Shown here one piece after another: positions 7,906 to 16,544 of a DNA stretch of 34,849 nt. The stretch comes from Oscillospiraceae bacterium (GTDB lineage Bacteria > Bacillota > Clostridia > Oscillospirales > Oscillospiraceae), in NCBI GenBank assembly GCA_017617795.1, contig JAFZVM010000127.1:1-34849 (forward strand). The letters are read 5' to 3'. The position numbers were made by a program, and so were the translations under genes. The notes beneath the pieces were generated by a model. It made no database searches, had not been told where the DNA came from, and saw only the letters and a program-made list of their open reading frames with translations. Every line of letters begins with the position of its first letter. Within the stretch, counting starts at the first letter, position 1.

Positions 7906-8946
7906 TTGACGGTGATCGATATTTTCTCCGGCTTCCTGGGCGCCGGCAAGACCACGCTCATCAAGAAGCTCATCGCAGAGGCCTTTCGGGGCCAGAAGCT
8001 GGTGCTGATCGAGAACGAATTCGGCGAGATCGGCATCGACGGCGCTTTCCTGCGGGAAGCGGGCGGTCAGGCAGCGGATCTGGAGATCACGGAGATGAAT
8101 TCCGGCTGCATCTGCTGCAGTCTGGTGGGAGATTTCGCCAGCGCCCTGGATCTGGCCCTGGATCGGTTCCACCCGGACCGGGTGCTCATCGAGCCCTCCG
8201 GCGTGGGGAAGCTCAGCGACGTGGCCGCCGCCGTGGCCGGTCTGAAGCGGGCGGACGTGCAGCCCGGCGCCTGCATCACCGTGGCGGACGCCCTGCGGTG
8301 CAAGATGTACGCCAAAAACTTCGGAGAATTCTATACGGATCAGATCGCCTCCGCGGATCTGGTGGTGCTGAGCCGTACCCAGGGGCTGAGCGAGGAGAAG
8401 CTGGAGACCTCCATCGGCATCCTGCGGGGCATCAAGCCGGAGATCAGCCTGGTCACCACTCCCTGGGACGCTCTGTCCGGAGACCAGATCTACGCTGCCG
8501 CCTCCTCCGGCGGCCATTGGGCGGAAGCCCTGCTGGAGGATGCGCATCATCACGACGACGATGATGACGAGGACGAGGATGAACATCATCACGAGCATGA
8601 ACACGAGCACCATCACGAGCACGAGCATCACCATCACCATCACCATCACGATGGAGAGCATGACGCAGACGAGGTGTTCCAGAGCTGGGGCCGGGAGACG
8701 CCCCGGCGTTACAGCGCCGAGGAGCTGGAGTCCATCCTGGACGCTCTGGAGGACGAGGACCGCTTCGGTCCGGTGCTCCGGGCCAAGGGCATCGTCCCCG
8801 ATCCGGAGGGCGGCTGGCTGGAATTCGACTACGTGCCCGGAGAAAAGCAGCTGCGGAAGGGCAGCCCGGAGGTGACGGGGCGCATCTGCGTCATCGGCGC
8901 CGGGCTGAAGGAAGACGCCCTGGGCGAAGTATTCGGAGGTATCTGA
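7906..8946 (+). CDS. CobW/COG0523 family GTPase with His-rich metal-binding loop
   Basis: A 346-residue G3E-family GTPase of the kind that delivers or stores metals, often zinc. It shows a P-loop GFLGAGKTT (residues 9-17), the diagnostic metal-binding CICC (68-71) and a Walker B-like EPSGVGK (96-102). At about residues 212-255 a low-complexity loop of His, Asp and Glu includes a run of eight His, a likely metal sponge. The usual NKxD guanine motif reads SRTQ. A CobW C-terminal domain follows. The start is inferred as TTG at 7906, since AGAGGTG (7892-7898) is 7 nt upstream and the fold begins immediately; GTG at 7912 is the alternative. The stop overlaps the next start (TGATG). The metal is not proven by sequence. 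Confidence 0.88.
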   Translation: MTVIDIFSGFLGAGKTTLIKKLIAEAFRGQKLVLIENEFGEIGIDGAFLREAGGQAADLEITEMNSGCICCSLVGDFASALDLALDRFHPDRVLIEPSGVGKLSDVAAAVAGLKRADVQPGACITVADALRCKMYAKNFGEFYTDQIASADLVVLSRTQGLSEEKLETSIGILRGIKPEISLVTTPWDALSGDQIYAAASSGGHWAEALLEDAHHHDDDDDEDEDEHHHEHEHEHHHEHEHHHHHHHHDGEHDADEVFQSWGRETPRRYSAEELESILDALEDEDRFGPVLRAKGIVPDPEGGWLEFDYVPGEKQLRKGSPEVTGRICVIGAGLKEDALGEVFGGI

Positions 8947-9893
8947 TGTCCAGGAAGAAAAAGAGAGCAGAGATCGGGGTCTACGTATTCGCGGGCTTCC
9001 TGGAGGGAGGCAAAACCAGCTATATCCGCAGTCTTCTTTCCGGCCCGGACGTGCCAAAGGATATGCGTCCTCTGGTCCTGCAGACGGAGGAGGGCATTGA
9101 GGAGCTGGAACCCATCCCCGGTCTGGACATGACCGTGCGGCAGATCACGGAGCTGGAGGAGATCACCCCGGAGCGGCTGCTGGAGCTGGAGGACGAATCC
9201 GACTGCAACACCATCCTGCTGGAGTTGAACGGCATGTGGCAGGAGGCGGATATTTTCGCCCGCTTCCCGGAAAACTGGATCCCCTTCCGGAAATTCGTCC
9301 TGGCGGATGCCGGGACCTTCCTCACGTACAACGCCAACATGCGGGCGCTGGCGGCGGACAAGCTGCGGGACAGCACCGTGGTGCTCTTCAACCGCTGCAC
9401 CGATAAAACGGACCGGCTCGCGCTCCACAAGGTGGTGCGGGCAGCCTCCCGGCAGGTACCCATCTTCTTCGAGCAGGATGGCGTTGAGCAGCCGGACGAT
9501 ATCCCGGACGAGCTCCCCTTCGATCTGAACGCGGATATCGTGGAGATCGAGGACCGGGACTATGCGGAGTGGGAACGGGATATTTCCGACGAACCGGAGA
9601 AATACGAGGGAAAGATCCTCCGTCTCCGGGGCTTCGTGGTAAAGAGTCGGGATAAGCGCCCCGGGCACTTTGGCTTCGGGCGGCAGGTGATGACCTGCTG
9701 CGAGGCGGATATCGCCTTTCTGGGCTTCCCGGCGGTGTGCCTGCCGGAGAGCCAGCCGGTAAGCGGCAGCTGGGTGGAACTCACCGCCCGGGTGGAGCTG
9801 CAGCGGAGCAAGGAGGAGATCCTGCCCGTACTCATGACCCTCACCTGCGACCGGGCGGAAAAACCCGCCAATACGCTGGCAACCTTCTATTGA
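8946..9893 (+). CDS. CobW-like GTPase fused to a YcgQ/DUF1980-like C-terminal domain
   Basis: A 315-residue protein whose ATG overlaps the upstream CobW stop by one base. The N-terminal half is a divergent G3E P-loop domain (GFLEGGKTS at residues 17-25, then VLADAGTF and VVLFNRCTDKTD) lacking the CxCC motif. The C-terminal part, about 215-315, reads KYEGKILRLRGFVV...GRQVMTCCEADIAFLGF...GSWVELTA. This matches the pattern I know from YcgQ-type DUF1980 (TIGR03943) proteins, normally partners of a membrane permease (YcgR). The CC pair in MTCCEAD may bind metal. Tight coupling suggests it works with the His-rich GTPase in metal handling; the permease itself is absent nearby. This is moderate inference. 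Confidence 0.75.
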   Translation: MSRKKKRAEIGVYVFAGFLEGGKTSYIRSLLSGPDVPKDMRPLVLQTEEGIEELEPIPGLDMTVRQITELEEITPERLLELEDESDCNTILLELNGMWQEADIFARFPENWIPFRKFVLADAGTFLTYNANMRALAADKLRDSTVVLFNRCTDKTDRLALHKVVRAASRQVPIFFEQDGVEQPDDIPDELPFDLNADIVEIEDRDYAEWERDISDEPEKYEGKILRLRGFVVKSRDKRPGHFGFGRQVMTCCEADIAFLGFPAVCLPESQPVSGSWVELTARVELQRSKEEILPVLMTLTCDRAEKPANTLATFY

Positions 9894-9924
9894 TACACCG
9901 ACAAACCCTGCGAAAGGTCATTTT

Positions 9925-12900
9925 ATGGAAACAAAGCAGAACGTACCCTTCAAAGAAATGTTCCCCTGCTGCTTCGGGACGAATACCGTCCTGCAGACGG
10001 GGTTGGATACGGCCCTGGTCCGCGCCGCGGATCTGGACCGGGAAACTGCGTCCCTGCGCCTGGAGGTGGAGTTCCGGGAGGCGCCTGCCCCCGTGGTGCT
10101 GAGCACTGCGGAGGAACGGATCGCGGAGCAGTATCATCTGGCTCGGGTGGATATCCGTCCCCTGCTGGCCGCCCCGCCGGAAGCGAAAGGCAAGGCGGCA
10201 AAAGGCGGCCCGAAGCCCGGGAAAGTTATATATGGGAAGAAGGTCACGGGCCATCCCGTGCCCATCGGCGACCTTACCCCCGAGTCCGGCCGGGTCACGG
10301 TGGAGGGGGAGGTCTTCGGCCGGGAAGTGAAGGAGGTCCGGGGCGGCAGCCACGTTTTCTCCTTCAACGTGACGGATCACACCGGCAGCCTTCATGTCTC
10401 CCGTTTCCTGAAGGCGGAGGAAGGCAAGGATCTGGAGGCGGTGCAGGACGGGATGTACCTGCTCCTCTCCGGCACGGTGAGCTATGACCGCTGGCACGGG
10501 GATATCGCCATGGAGCCCCGGAACATCCAGCTCATGGAAAAGCCCCGGCGGGAGGACAAGGCCTCCGGCGGCAAGCGGGTGGAGCTGCATATGCACAGCC
10601 GCTATTCCCAGCTGGACGCCCTGACGGACATCTCCCAGATGGTGGCTGCCGCCGCCCGCTGGGGCCATCCCGCCGTGGCCCTCACGGACCACGGGGTGCT
10701 CCAGGGCTTCCCGGAGCTGTGCAATGCCGGGAAGAAAAACGGCATCAAGGTCATCTACGGGGTAGAGGGTTATTTCGTCAACGATGTGGACGACCGTCTG
10801 GCGGTCACCGGTCCCGGGGACGCAGATTTTCACGCCCCTTATGTGGCTTTCGACCTGGAAACCACCGGTCTTTACGCGGATCGGGACCGGATCACGGAGA
10901 TCGGCGCCGTGCTCATGCAGGACGGGAAGGAGCTGGACCGGTTCCAGACCTTTGCGGATCCGGGGATCCCCATCCCGGCGGAAGTGACCCGGCTCACGGG
11001 CATCCGGAATGAGGATGTGGCCGGCGCGCCTTCGGAGGAAGCGGCGGTGCGTGCCTTTCTGGATTTCGCCGGTGACCGCATCCTCTGCGCCCATAACGCG
11101 GACTTCGACCTGGGTTTTCTGGCGGAAGCCTGCAAACGATATGATATTCCCTTCGACCTCACCGGGGTGGATACCCTGATCCTCTCCCAGAGCCTTCTGC
11201 CCATCAAGAAACACAGTCTGGATTCCGCCGCGGGCTACCTGGGCCTGCCGGAATTCCGGCACCATCGGGCCTCGGACGACGCCGCCACCTGCGGTCTGCT
11301 GCTGAACGCCTTTTATGATCGGCTCCGGGCCAAGGGGGCGGAGAAGCTCAGCGACCTGGGTCCCATCATCTCCGCCCTGCGGAAGGACTACGACGGCCGG
11401 CGGCAGCCCAAACACATCATCCTCCTGGTGAAGGAGCAGCAGGGTATCCGCAATCTCTATGAACTGGTGTCCCGTGCCCACCTGGAGCATTTCAAAAAGT
11501 ATCCCATCATCCCCAAAAGCCTGCTCATGACTCTGCGGGACGGGCTGCTCATCGGCGCCGCCTGCGAGAGCGGAGAATTCTTCAAGGCCGTCACCGCCCG
11601 GCGGAGCGACCGGGAGCTCAGGCGCATCGCCTCCTTCTACGATTTTCTCGAGATACAGCCCCTGTGCAACAACGCGTTCCTCCTGCGGAACGGAACCGCT
11701 GAAAATGAGGAGCAGCTGCGGGAGTACAACCGCCGGGTGCTGCGCATCGGGGACGAGCTGGGAAAGCCGGTCTGCGCCACAGGGGACGTGCACTTCCTGG
11801 ACCCCACGGACGAGGTCTTCCGGCGCATCCTCCTGAGCAACAAGTATGCCGACTGCGACGAGCCTCTGCCCCTGTATTTCAAGACCACGGACGAGATGCT
11901 GGCGGAGTTCGCCTATCTGGGGGAGGACCGGGCCCGGGAAGTGGTGATCGACAATCCCGTCCGGATCGCGGAGAGCATACAGGAGGTGGCGCCCCTGCCC
12001 GAGGGGCTTTTCCCTCCGAAGATCGAAAACTCCGAGCAGCAGCTCAAGGACCTGTGCTACGAGAAGATGCACCGTCTCTATGGGGACGATCCTCCCGCCC
12101 TGGTGAAGGAGCGGATGGAGACGGAGCTGAACAATATCTGCTCCCGGGGCTACGACGTGATCTACATGTCCGCCGTGAAGCTGGTGCAGAAATCCAACGC
12201 CGCGGGCTACCTGGTGGGTTCCCGGGGCAGCGTCGGTTCCTCCCTGGTGGCGTACATGTCCGGCATCACCGAGGTGAACGCCCTGCCCGCCCACTATCGC
12301 TGCCCCAACTGCCGCCACGTGGATTTTGACTCCGGAAATGGCTACGCCTGCGGCGTGGACCTGCCGGACGCCCTGTGCCCCGTTTGCGGCACGCCCTATG
12401 TGAAGGACGGCTACCAGATCCCCTTCGAGACCTTCCTGGGCTTCGGGGGCGACAAGGTCCCGGATATCGACCTGAACTTCTCCGGAGAGTACCAGGCTCA
12501 GGCCCATCGGGACACCATCGAGCTTTTCGGCGCGGATCATGTGTTCCGGGCGGGCACCGTGGGCACCATTGCGGAGAAGACCGCCTTCGGCTATGTGAAG
12601 AAATACATGGAGGAACGGGGACGGCAGGTCTCCAAGGTGGAGGAAAACCGCCTGGCGGCGGGGCTCACCGGCGTGAAGCGCACCACTGGCCAGCACCCCG
12701 GCGGTCTGGTGGTCATTCCCCAGGACAAGAGCATCTATGACTTCTGCCCGGTGCAGCATCCGGCGGACGATCCCAATACGGACATCATCACCACCCATTT
12801 TGAATATCACTCCATGGAGTCCAACCTGCTGAAGCTGGATATGCTGGGACACGATGATCCCACCATGATCCATATGCTGGAGGCGCTGACGGGGGTGGAC

Positions 12901-13884
12901 GTAAAGTCCCTGCCCCTGGATGATCCCCAGACCATGCTCCTCTTCCGCTCCCCCTCCGCCCTGGGGCTGCCGGAGGACGATCCCATCATCGGCAAGGCCG
13001 GGTCCATCGCCGTGCCGGAATTCGGGACCAAGTTCACCCGGGAGATGCTGGTGGATACCCAGCCCGGCAAGATGAGCACCCTGGTTCGTCTTTCCGGCTT
13101 CTCCCACGGCACGGACGTGTGGCTGGGCAACGCCAAGGACATCATCCAGAGCGGCACCGCCACCGTTGACGAGGCCATCGGCTGCCGGGACGACATCATG
13201 CTCACCCTCATCGGCTACGGGCTTCCCGCCAAGCGCGCCTTCAAGATCATGGAGACCGTGCGGAAGGGCAAAGGTCTGGCAGAGGACATGGAGGCGGACA
13301 TGAAGGGCGTCGGTGTGCCGGAGTGGTACATTGATTCCTGCAAAAAGATCAAATATCTCTTCCCCAAGGCCCACGCCGTGGCCTACGTCATGATGGCCCT
13401 GCGCATCGCCTGGTTCAAGGTACATATGCCTCTGGCCTTTTACTGCGCATACTTTACCATCCGCTGCCCGGGCTTCGATCTGAAGATCGCCTCCGCCGGG
13501 GCGGATACGGTGCGGCGGAAGCTGCAGGAGCTGGCCCGGAACATGAACGAGCTGAAGCAGGCGGAAAAGGACCTGTATACCGGGCTGGAGGTGGTCTACG
13601 AATTCTACCTCCGGGGCTTCTCCTTCGCGCCTGTGAGCCTGAAAAAGTCCGATGCCACCCGTTTCCGCATGGAGGGGAATCAGCTCATTCCCCCCTTCAC
13701 CGCCATCGCCGGGCTGGGGGAATCCGCCGCCCTGGATATTTATGAAAAGCGGAATAAGGACTACATCTCCATCGAGGATTTTGCCCTGGACTGCACCAAG
13801 GTCTCCAAGACCCATATCGAGCAGCTCCGTCAGGCGGGGGCTTTTGGGGATATGCCCGAGACGGCCCAGATGAGCCTCTTTTGA
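9925..13884 (+). CDS. polC: DNA polymerase III alpha subunit, PolC type
   Basis: The replicative polymerase of low-GC-type Gram-positives, 1319 residues. Domains in order: a short N-terminal region; an OB-fold from about residue 123 (RVTVEGEVFGREVKEV); a PHP domain starting near 219 (ELHMHSRYS) and interrupted by the inserted 3'-5' proofreading exonuclease (FDLETTGL near 309, HNADFDL near 390, HHRASDDA near 446), the PolC hallmark; and the palm with catalytic PDIDLNFS near 846. A four-Cys zinc site (CPNC ... CPVC) lies near 793-820. It is about 115 residues shorter than B. subtilis PolC, the loss being before the OB-fold. ATG 9925 has only a weak AAAGGT site. It follows the CobW pair by 31 bp and ends at an intrinsic terminator. 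Confidence 0.97.
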   Translation: METKQNVPFKEMFPCCFGTNTVLQTGLDTALVRAADLDRETASLRLEVEFREAPAPVVLSTAEERIAEQYHLARVDIRPLLAAPPEAKGKAAKGGPKPGKVIYGKKVTGHPVPIGDLTPESGRVTVEGEVFGREVKEVRGGSHVFSFNVTDHTGSLHVSRFLKAEEGKDLEAVQDGMYLLLSGTVSYDRWHGDIAMEPRNIQLMEKPRREDKASGGKRVELHMHSRYSQLDALTDISQMVAAAARWGHPAVALTDHGVLQGFPELCNAGKKNGIKVIYGVEGYFVNDVDDRLAVTGPGDADFHAPYVAFDLETTGLYADRDRITEIGAVLMQDGKELDRFQTFADPGIPIPAEVTRLTGIRNEDVAGAPSEEAAVRAFLDFAGDRILCAHNADFDLGFLAEACKRYDIPFDLTGVDTLILSQSLLPIKKHSLDSAAGYLGLPEFRHHRASDDAATCGLLLNAFYDRLRAKGAEKLSDLGPIISALRKDYDGRRQPKHIILLVKEQQGIRNLYELVSRAHLEHFKKYPIIPKSLLMTLRDGLLIGAACESGEFFKAVTARRSDRELRRIASFYDFLEIQPLCNNAFLLRNGTAENEEQLREYNRRVLRIGDELGKPVCATGDVHFLDPTDEVFRRILLSNKYADCDEPLPLYFKTTDEMLAEFAYLGEDRAREVVIDNPVRIAESIQEVAPLPEGLFPPKIENSEQQLKDLCYEKMHRLYGDDPPALVKERMETELNNICSRGYDVIYMSAVKLVQKSNAAGYLVGSRGSVGSSLVAYMSGITEVNALPAHYRCPNCRHVDFDSGNGYACGVDLPDALCPVCGTPYVKDGYQIPFETFLGFGGDKVPDIDLNFSGEYQAQAHRDTIELFGADHVFRAGTVGTIAEKTAFGYVKKYMEERGRQVSKVEENRLAAGLTGVKRTTGQHPGGLVVIPQDKSIYDFCPVQHPADDPNTDIITTHFEYHSMESNLLKLDMLGHDDPTMIHMLEALTGVDVKSLPLDDPQTMLLFRSPSALGLPEDDPIIGKAGSIAVPEFGTKFTREMLVDTQPGKMSTLVRLSGFSHGTDVWLGNAKDIIQSGTATVDEAIGCRDDIMLTLIGYGLPAKRAFKIMETVRKGKGLAEDMEADMKGVGVPEWYIDSCKKIKYLFPKAHAVAYVMMALRIAWFKVHMPLAFYCAYFTIRCPGFDLKIASAGADTVRRKLQELARNMNELKQAEKDLYTGLEVVYEFYLRGFSFAPVSLKKSDATRFRMEGNQLIPPFTAIAGLGESAALDIYEKRNKDYISIEDFALDCTKVSKTHIEQLRQAGAFGDMPETAQMSLF

Positions 13885-13931
13885 ACCGGCGCGGGCTATC
13901 CCCGAGTCTTTTCCGGTTTAGGAACAAACAG

Positions 13932-13967
13932 AACTGGCAAGGATACATGTATCCCTGCCAGTTTTTT
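13932..13967 (+). terminator. Intrinsic terminator after polC, just before spoIIR
   Basis: AACTGGCA and TGCCAGTT form the outer stem. The inner GGATACATGTATCC is a perfect 14-bp palindrome, with one A/C mismatch between the two. A run of T residues (13962-13967) follows. The ribosome binding site of spoIIR begins only 6 nt after the T-run. Confidence 0.85.
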
Positions 13968-13983
13968 GTGTTGAGGTATGGCA

Positions 13984-14580
13984 ATGAAACGTTTTGCGCC
14001 GCTGGTTTTCTGTCTGGCTCTCTTTCTCTCCCTGTGGGATTCCGCCCTGCGGGAGGCGGAAACGGCGGAGATCTCCGCCCGGGTCCTGCGGCTCCACGTC
14101 CGGGCCTCCGACGATACCCCCGCCGCCCAGGGGAGGAAGCTCCTGGTGCGGGATATCCTGGGAGAGGCCCTGTCGCCTCTCCTCTCCGGCGCGGAGGATC
14201 GGGACGAAGCGGCCCGGCAGGCGCAGGCGGCCCTGCCGGAGCTGCAGCGGAGGGCGGAGGAGGCACTGGCCTTTCTGGGGGAGCCGGAGCCGGTGCGCCT
14301 CAGCCTCCTGCGGGAGGATTTCCCGGAGCGGAGCTATCCCGGCCTGACCCTCCCCGCAGGGAACTACCTGGCCCTCCGGGCGGATCTGGGCTCCGGCCGG
14401 GGCAAAAACTGGTGGTGCGTGGTGTGGCCGCCCCTGTGTCTGGCCGCCTCGGAGGAGGAAGAGGAGGAGGCGCTGGACGTATTTTCCCCCGGGGAACGAA
14501 AGCTCCTCACCTCCTCGGGGATCTGCTTCCGGTCCCGGTTCCTGGACCTGCTGCGGCGGATCTTCCGCTCGGGGCGGTGA
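13984..14580 (+). CDS. spoIIR: Stage II sporulation protein R
   Basis: A 198-residue secreted signalling protein. In Bacillus, SpoIIR is made in the forespore and triggers SpoIIGA to process pro-sigma-E in the mother cell. Family signatures are clear: an N-terminal hydrophobic segment (about residues 3-18), LRLHVRASDDTPAAQ near residue 38, and the strongly conserved TLPAGNYLALRADLG followed by KNWWCVVWPPLC. The start at 13984 was preferred over ATG 13978 because GAGG at 13973-13976 would be only 1 nt from the latter. The 3' end converges on the alpha-glucuronidase with 13 bp between stops and no clear terminator. Its presence marks an endospore-former. No sigma-F promoter was confidently found. 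Confidence 0.95.
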   Translation: MKRFAPLVFCLALFLSLWDSALREAETAEISARVLRLHVRASDDTPAAQGRKLLVRDILGEALSPLLSGAEDRDEAARQAQAALPELQRRAEEALAFLGEPEPVRLSLLREDFPERSYPGLTLPAGNYLALRADLGSGRGKNWWCVVWPPLCLAASEEEEEEALDVFSPGERKLLTSSGICFRSRFLDLLRRIFRSGR

Positions 14581-14593
14581 CGGCTCTCCCCGC

Positions 14594-16498
14594 TCAGAGC
14601 CAGATCGGTCTCCCCTGTTCATCCGGGACGAGAGTCAGGCGGTACAGCCAGGAATTGATCACATCCCGCCACTCCCGGGCGGAACGGACCTGCTCGGCGA
14701 ACCGCTCCTGCACCCGGCGGAAGGCGTCCTGCGGCACCAGGCCCTCCAGGGCGTCCCAGGCTTCCGCCATGGCCTCCGCCTCTTCGCAGCCCCGGAAATG
14801 ATCGTCGTAGATCCGCTGGAGAAGGGTGCGGCCGTCCTTCATCCTGTAGTCGTAGGGCAGCCGGTGGAAGAACAGCAGCAATTCTTCGGGACAGGTGCCG
14901 ATCTCCCCGTACATCCGGCCCAGCTCCGGGCCGTACTGCTCCGAATACCCTGTGCCCGAAGGCCCCCGCTCCACGCCGATCTCCCGGTGGGTGGCCCGGT
15001 GGTAGGTGCCCCAGCGGTCATACTCGAAGCCCTCGGGGCTGGGGCCGTAGTGGGTGGGGGGATAACACATCCATCCGATGCCCAGGGGCACGGTGTAACG
15101 CTCGTACACCTCCCGGGAGCGCAGAAGGAGATCCGTCACCGTTTCCGTTACCCGGGGATCGTCTCCGAAGGTGAGCCGCGTCCACTCCCGGGCCAGGACC
15201 GCCGGATCCGCATCCGGGTCCCAGGTCAGGCGGCCGAAGGCATAGAGATTTGCGGCGGCCAGATCGTGGCCCGTCCAGTTGAAGTCCGCTCCGGTGTTGC
15301 TCACGGCGCAGACGGCGGAGATCCGGTCCTTCACCTTTCCCCCGGGACCGGCGAAGTCCAGCACCTCCTTCATCATGGGGGCCAGGTAGCACACGTGCCG
15401 CTGCTGACCCGTATACTCCTGGGCCAGCTGGAATTCCACGATGCTCTTCGTTCTCTCCAGCCGCACCAGCAGAGGGGAGACGGGCTCCCGGATCTGGAAG
15501 TCCACGGGGCCGTTCTTGATCTGCAGATATACGTTCTCCCCGAACTGCCCGTCCAGGGGGGCAAAGGTGTCGTACTGGGCCCTGGCCCGGTCCGTCTTCT
15601 GGTCCCGCCAGTCCTGGGTGCAGTTGTACACGAAGCAGCGCCAGAGGATGCAGCCCCGGTAAGGGCGCACCGCCTCCGCCAGCATGTTCGCTCCCTCCGC
15701 CTGGGACCGGCCGTAGGTCTGAGGACCGGCGCGTCCCTCGGAATCCGCCTTTACCAGGAACCCAGCCAGGCCGGGCACCGCCCGGAAGAGACGGCCGCAG
15801 GTCTCCCGCCACCACCGGCGCACCTCCCCGTCCATGGGGTCCGCCGTGGGGAGGCCGCCCTGTTCCATGGGGGCGGCAAAGCTGACGCAGAGCCAGAGGG
15901 ATACCCCGTATTCCCCCAGGGTCTCCCCGATCTCCCGGAGCTCCCGGTCGTACTTCCCCGTGAGGAGATACAGCGCCTCTCCGTCCACGTTCACGTTGTT
16001 CAGGCAGCAGCCGTTGAGTCCCACGGAAGCCAGCAGCCGGGCGTAATCCCGGGTGCGGGCATTGCATGCCGGCTTCCCCTCCAGGAAGAAGAAGGAGGGG
16101 CCGGAGTACCCCCGCTCGATGCTGCCGTCCGCATTGTCCCAGTGGTCCAGCATGCGGATGGGCCAGGCGGGAGCGGACTCGCCAAGTCGGACCTCCTCCC
16201 CCAGGGCCAGCTGCCGCAGCAGGGCAAAGGCGCCGTACAGGAGGCCCCGTCCGGGGCCGGAGAGGATCAGGCTCTCCCCTTCCCGGCGGAGGCAAAAGCG
16301 CTCTCCTTCTCCGGGCTCCTCCTGCAGGCGCAGGCAGGCTCCTGCCTTTTGGTATTCCCCGGCGGCCGCAAGGCATTCCCGCAGCTCACGGAGGGCCGCC
16401 CGGCCCTGGGGGGTGCAGACTTCCCCGGTCACCTGTCCTGCCCAGGCGGGCAGTTCTCCCTCAGGTTTCCGTTCCAGCCATAGCATGGAATAGCCCAT
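14594..16498 (-). CDS. aguA: Xylan alpha-glucuronidase, GH67
   Basis: A 634-residue glycoside hydrolase of family 67, which removes 4-O-methyl-glucuronic acid from the non-reducing end of xylo-oligosaccharides. The hallmark LDHWDNADGSIERGYSGPS begins near residue 117. The probable catalytic acid is Glu254 in KADSEGRAGP, and the catalytic pair is Asp333 (NGPVDFQ) and Glu361 (AQEY). Their spacing of 79 and 28 residues equals that of E285, D364 and E392 in the Geobacillus enzyme as I recall it. There is no signal peptide, so it acts on imported oligosaccharides. The ATG at 16498 follows an AAGGAAGG site; a TTG at 16516 is less likely. No xylanase, xylosidase or sugar transporter is adjacent. Confidence 0.93.
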   Translation of the reverse strand: MGYSMLWLERKPEGELPAWAGQVTGEVCTPQGRAALRELRECLAAAGEYQKAGACLRLQEEPGEGERFCLRREGESLILSGPGRGLLYGAFALLRQLALGEEVRLGESAPAWPIRMLDHWDNADGSIERGYSGPSFFFLEGKPACNARTRDYARLLASVGLNGCCLNNVNVDGEALYLLTGKYDRELREIGETLGEYGVSLWLCVSFAAPMEQGGLPTADPMDGEVRRWWRETCGRLFRAVPGLAGFLVKADSEGRAGPQTYGRSQAEGANMLAEAVRPYRGCILWRCFVYNCTQDWRDQKTDRARAQYDTFAPLDGQFGENVYLQIKNGPVDFQIREPVSPLLVRLERTKSIVEFQLAQEYTGQQRHVCYLAPMMKEVLDFAGPGGKVKDRISAVCAVSNTGADFNWTGHDLAAANLYAFGRLTWDPDADPAVLAREWTRLTFGDDPRVTETVTDLLLRSREVYERYTVPLGIGWMCYPPTHYGPSPEGFEYDRWGTYHRATHREIGVERGPSGTGYSEQYGPELGRMYGEIGTCPEELLLFFHRLPYDYRMKDGRTLLQRIYDDHFRGCEEAEAMAEAWDALEGLVPQDAFRRVQERFAEQVRSAREWRDVINSWLYRLTLVPDEQGRPIWL

Positions 16499-16514
16499 AG
16501 GTCCCTTCCTTTCC

Positions 16515-16544
16515 AAAACAGGACAGCCGCTTGGCGGCTGTCCT
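16515..16544 (-). terminator. Terminator-like hairpin upstream of the alpha-glucuronidase
   Basis: On the minus strand AGGACAGCCGC and GCGGCTGTCCT form a perfect 11-bp stem with a CAA loop (16520-16544), followed by TG and four T residues (16515-16518). It would end transcripts arriving from pncB. It stands only about 20 nt before the aguA start, so aguA must be transcribed through it or from a promoter not visible here. Confidence 0.65.

Noticed and set aside
8540-8670. CAT/CAC-rich tract that looks like a microsatellite or CRISPR-like repeat
   Set aside because: It stays in frame and encodes the His/Asp/Glu loop of the CobW protein; the units are irregular and there are no spacers.
9841-13815. 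A 1324-codon open frame antisense to polC
   Set aside because: It mirrors polC in GC-rich codons, has no ribosome binding site and a composition rich in Gly, His, Val and Gln typical of shadow frames; polC on the other strand has complete domains.
13885-13931. Possible sigma-F promoter for spoIIR
   Set aside because: GCTAT and GGAACAAAC are present but do not match the -10 pattern of the forespore sigma factor well.
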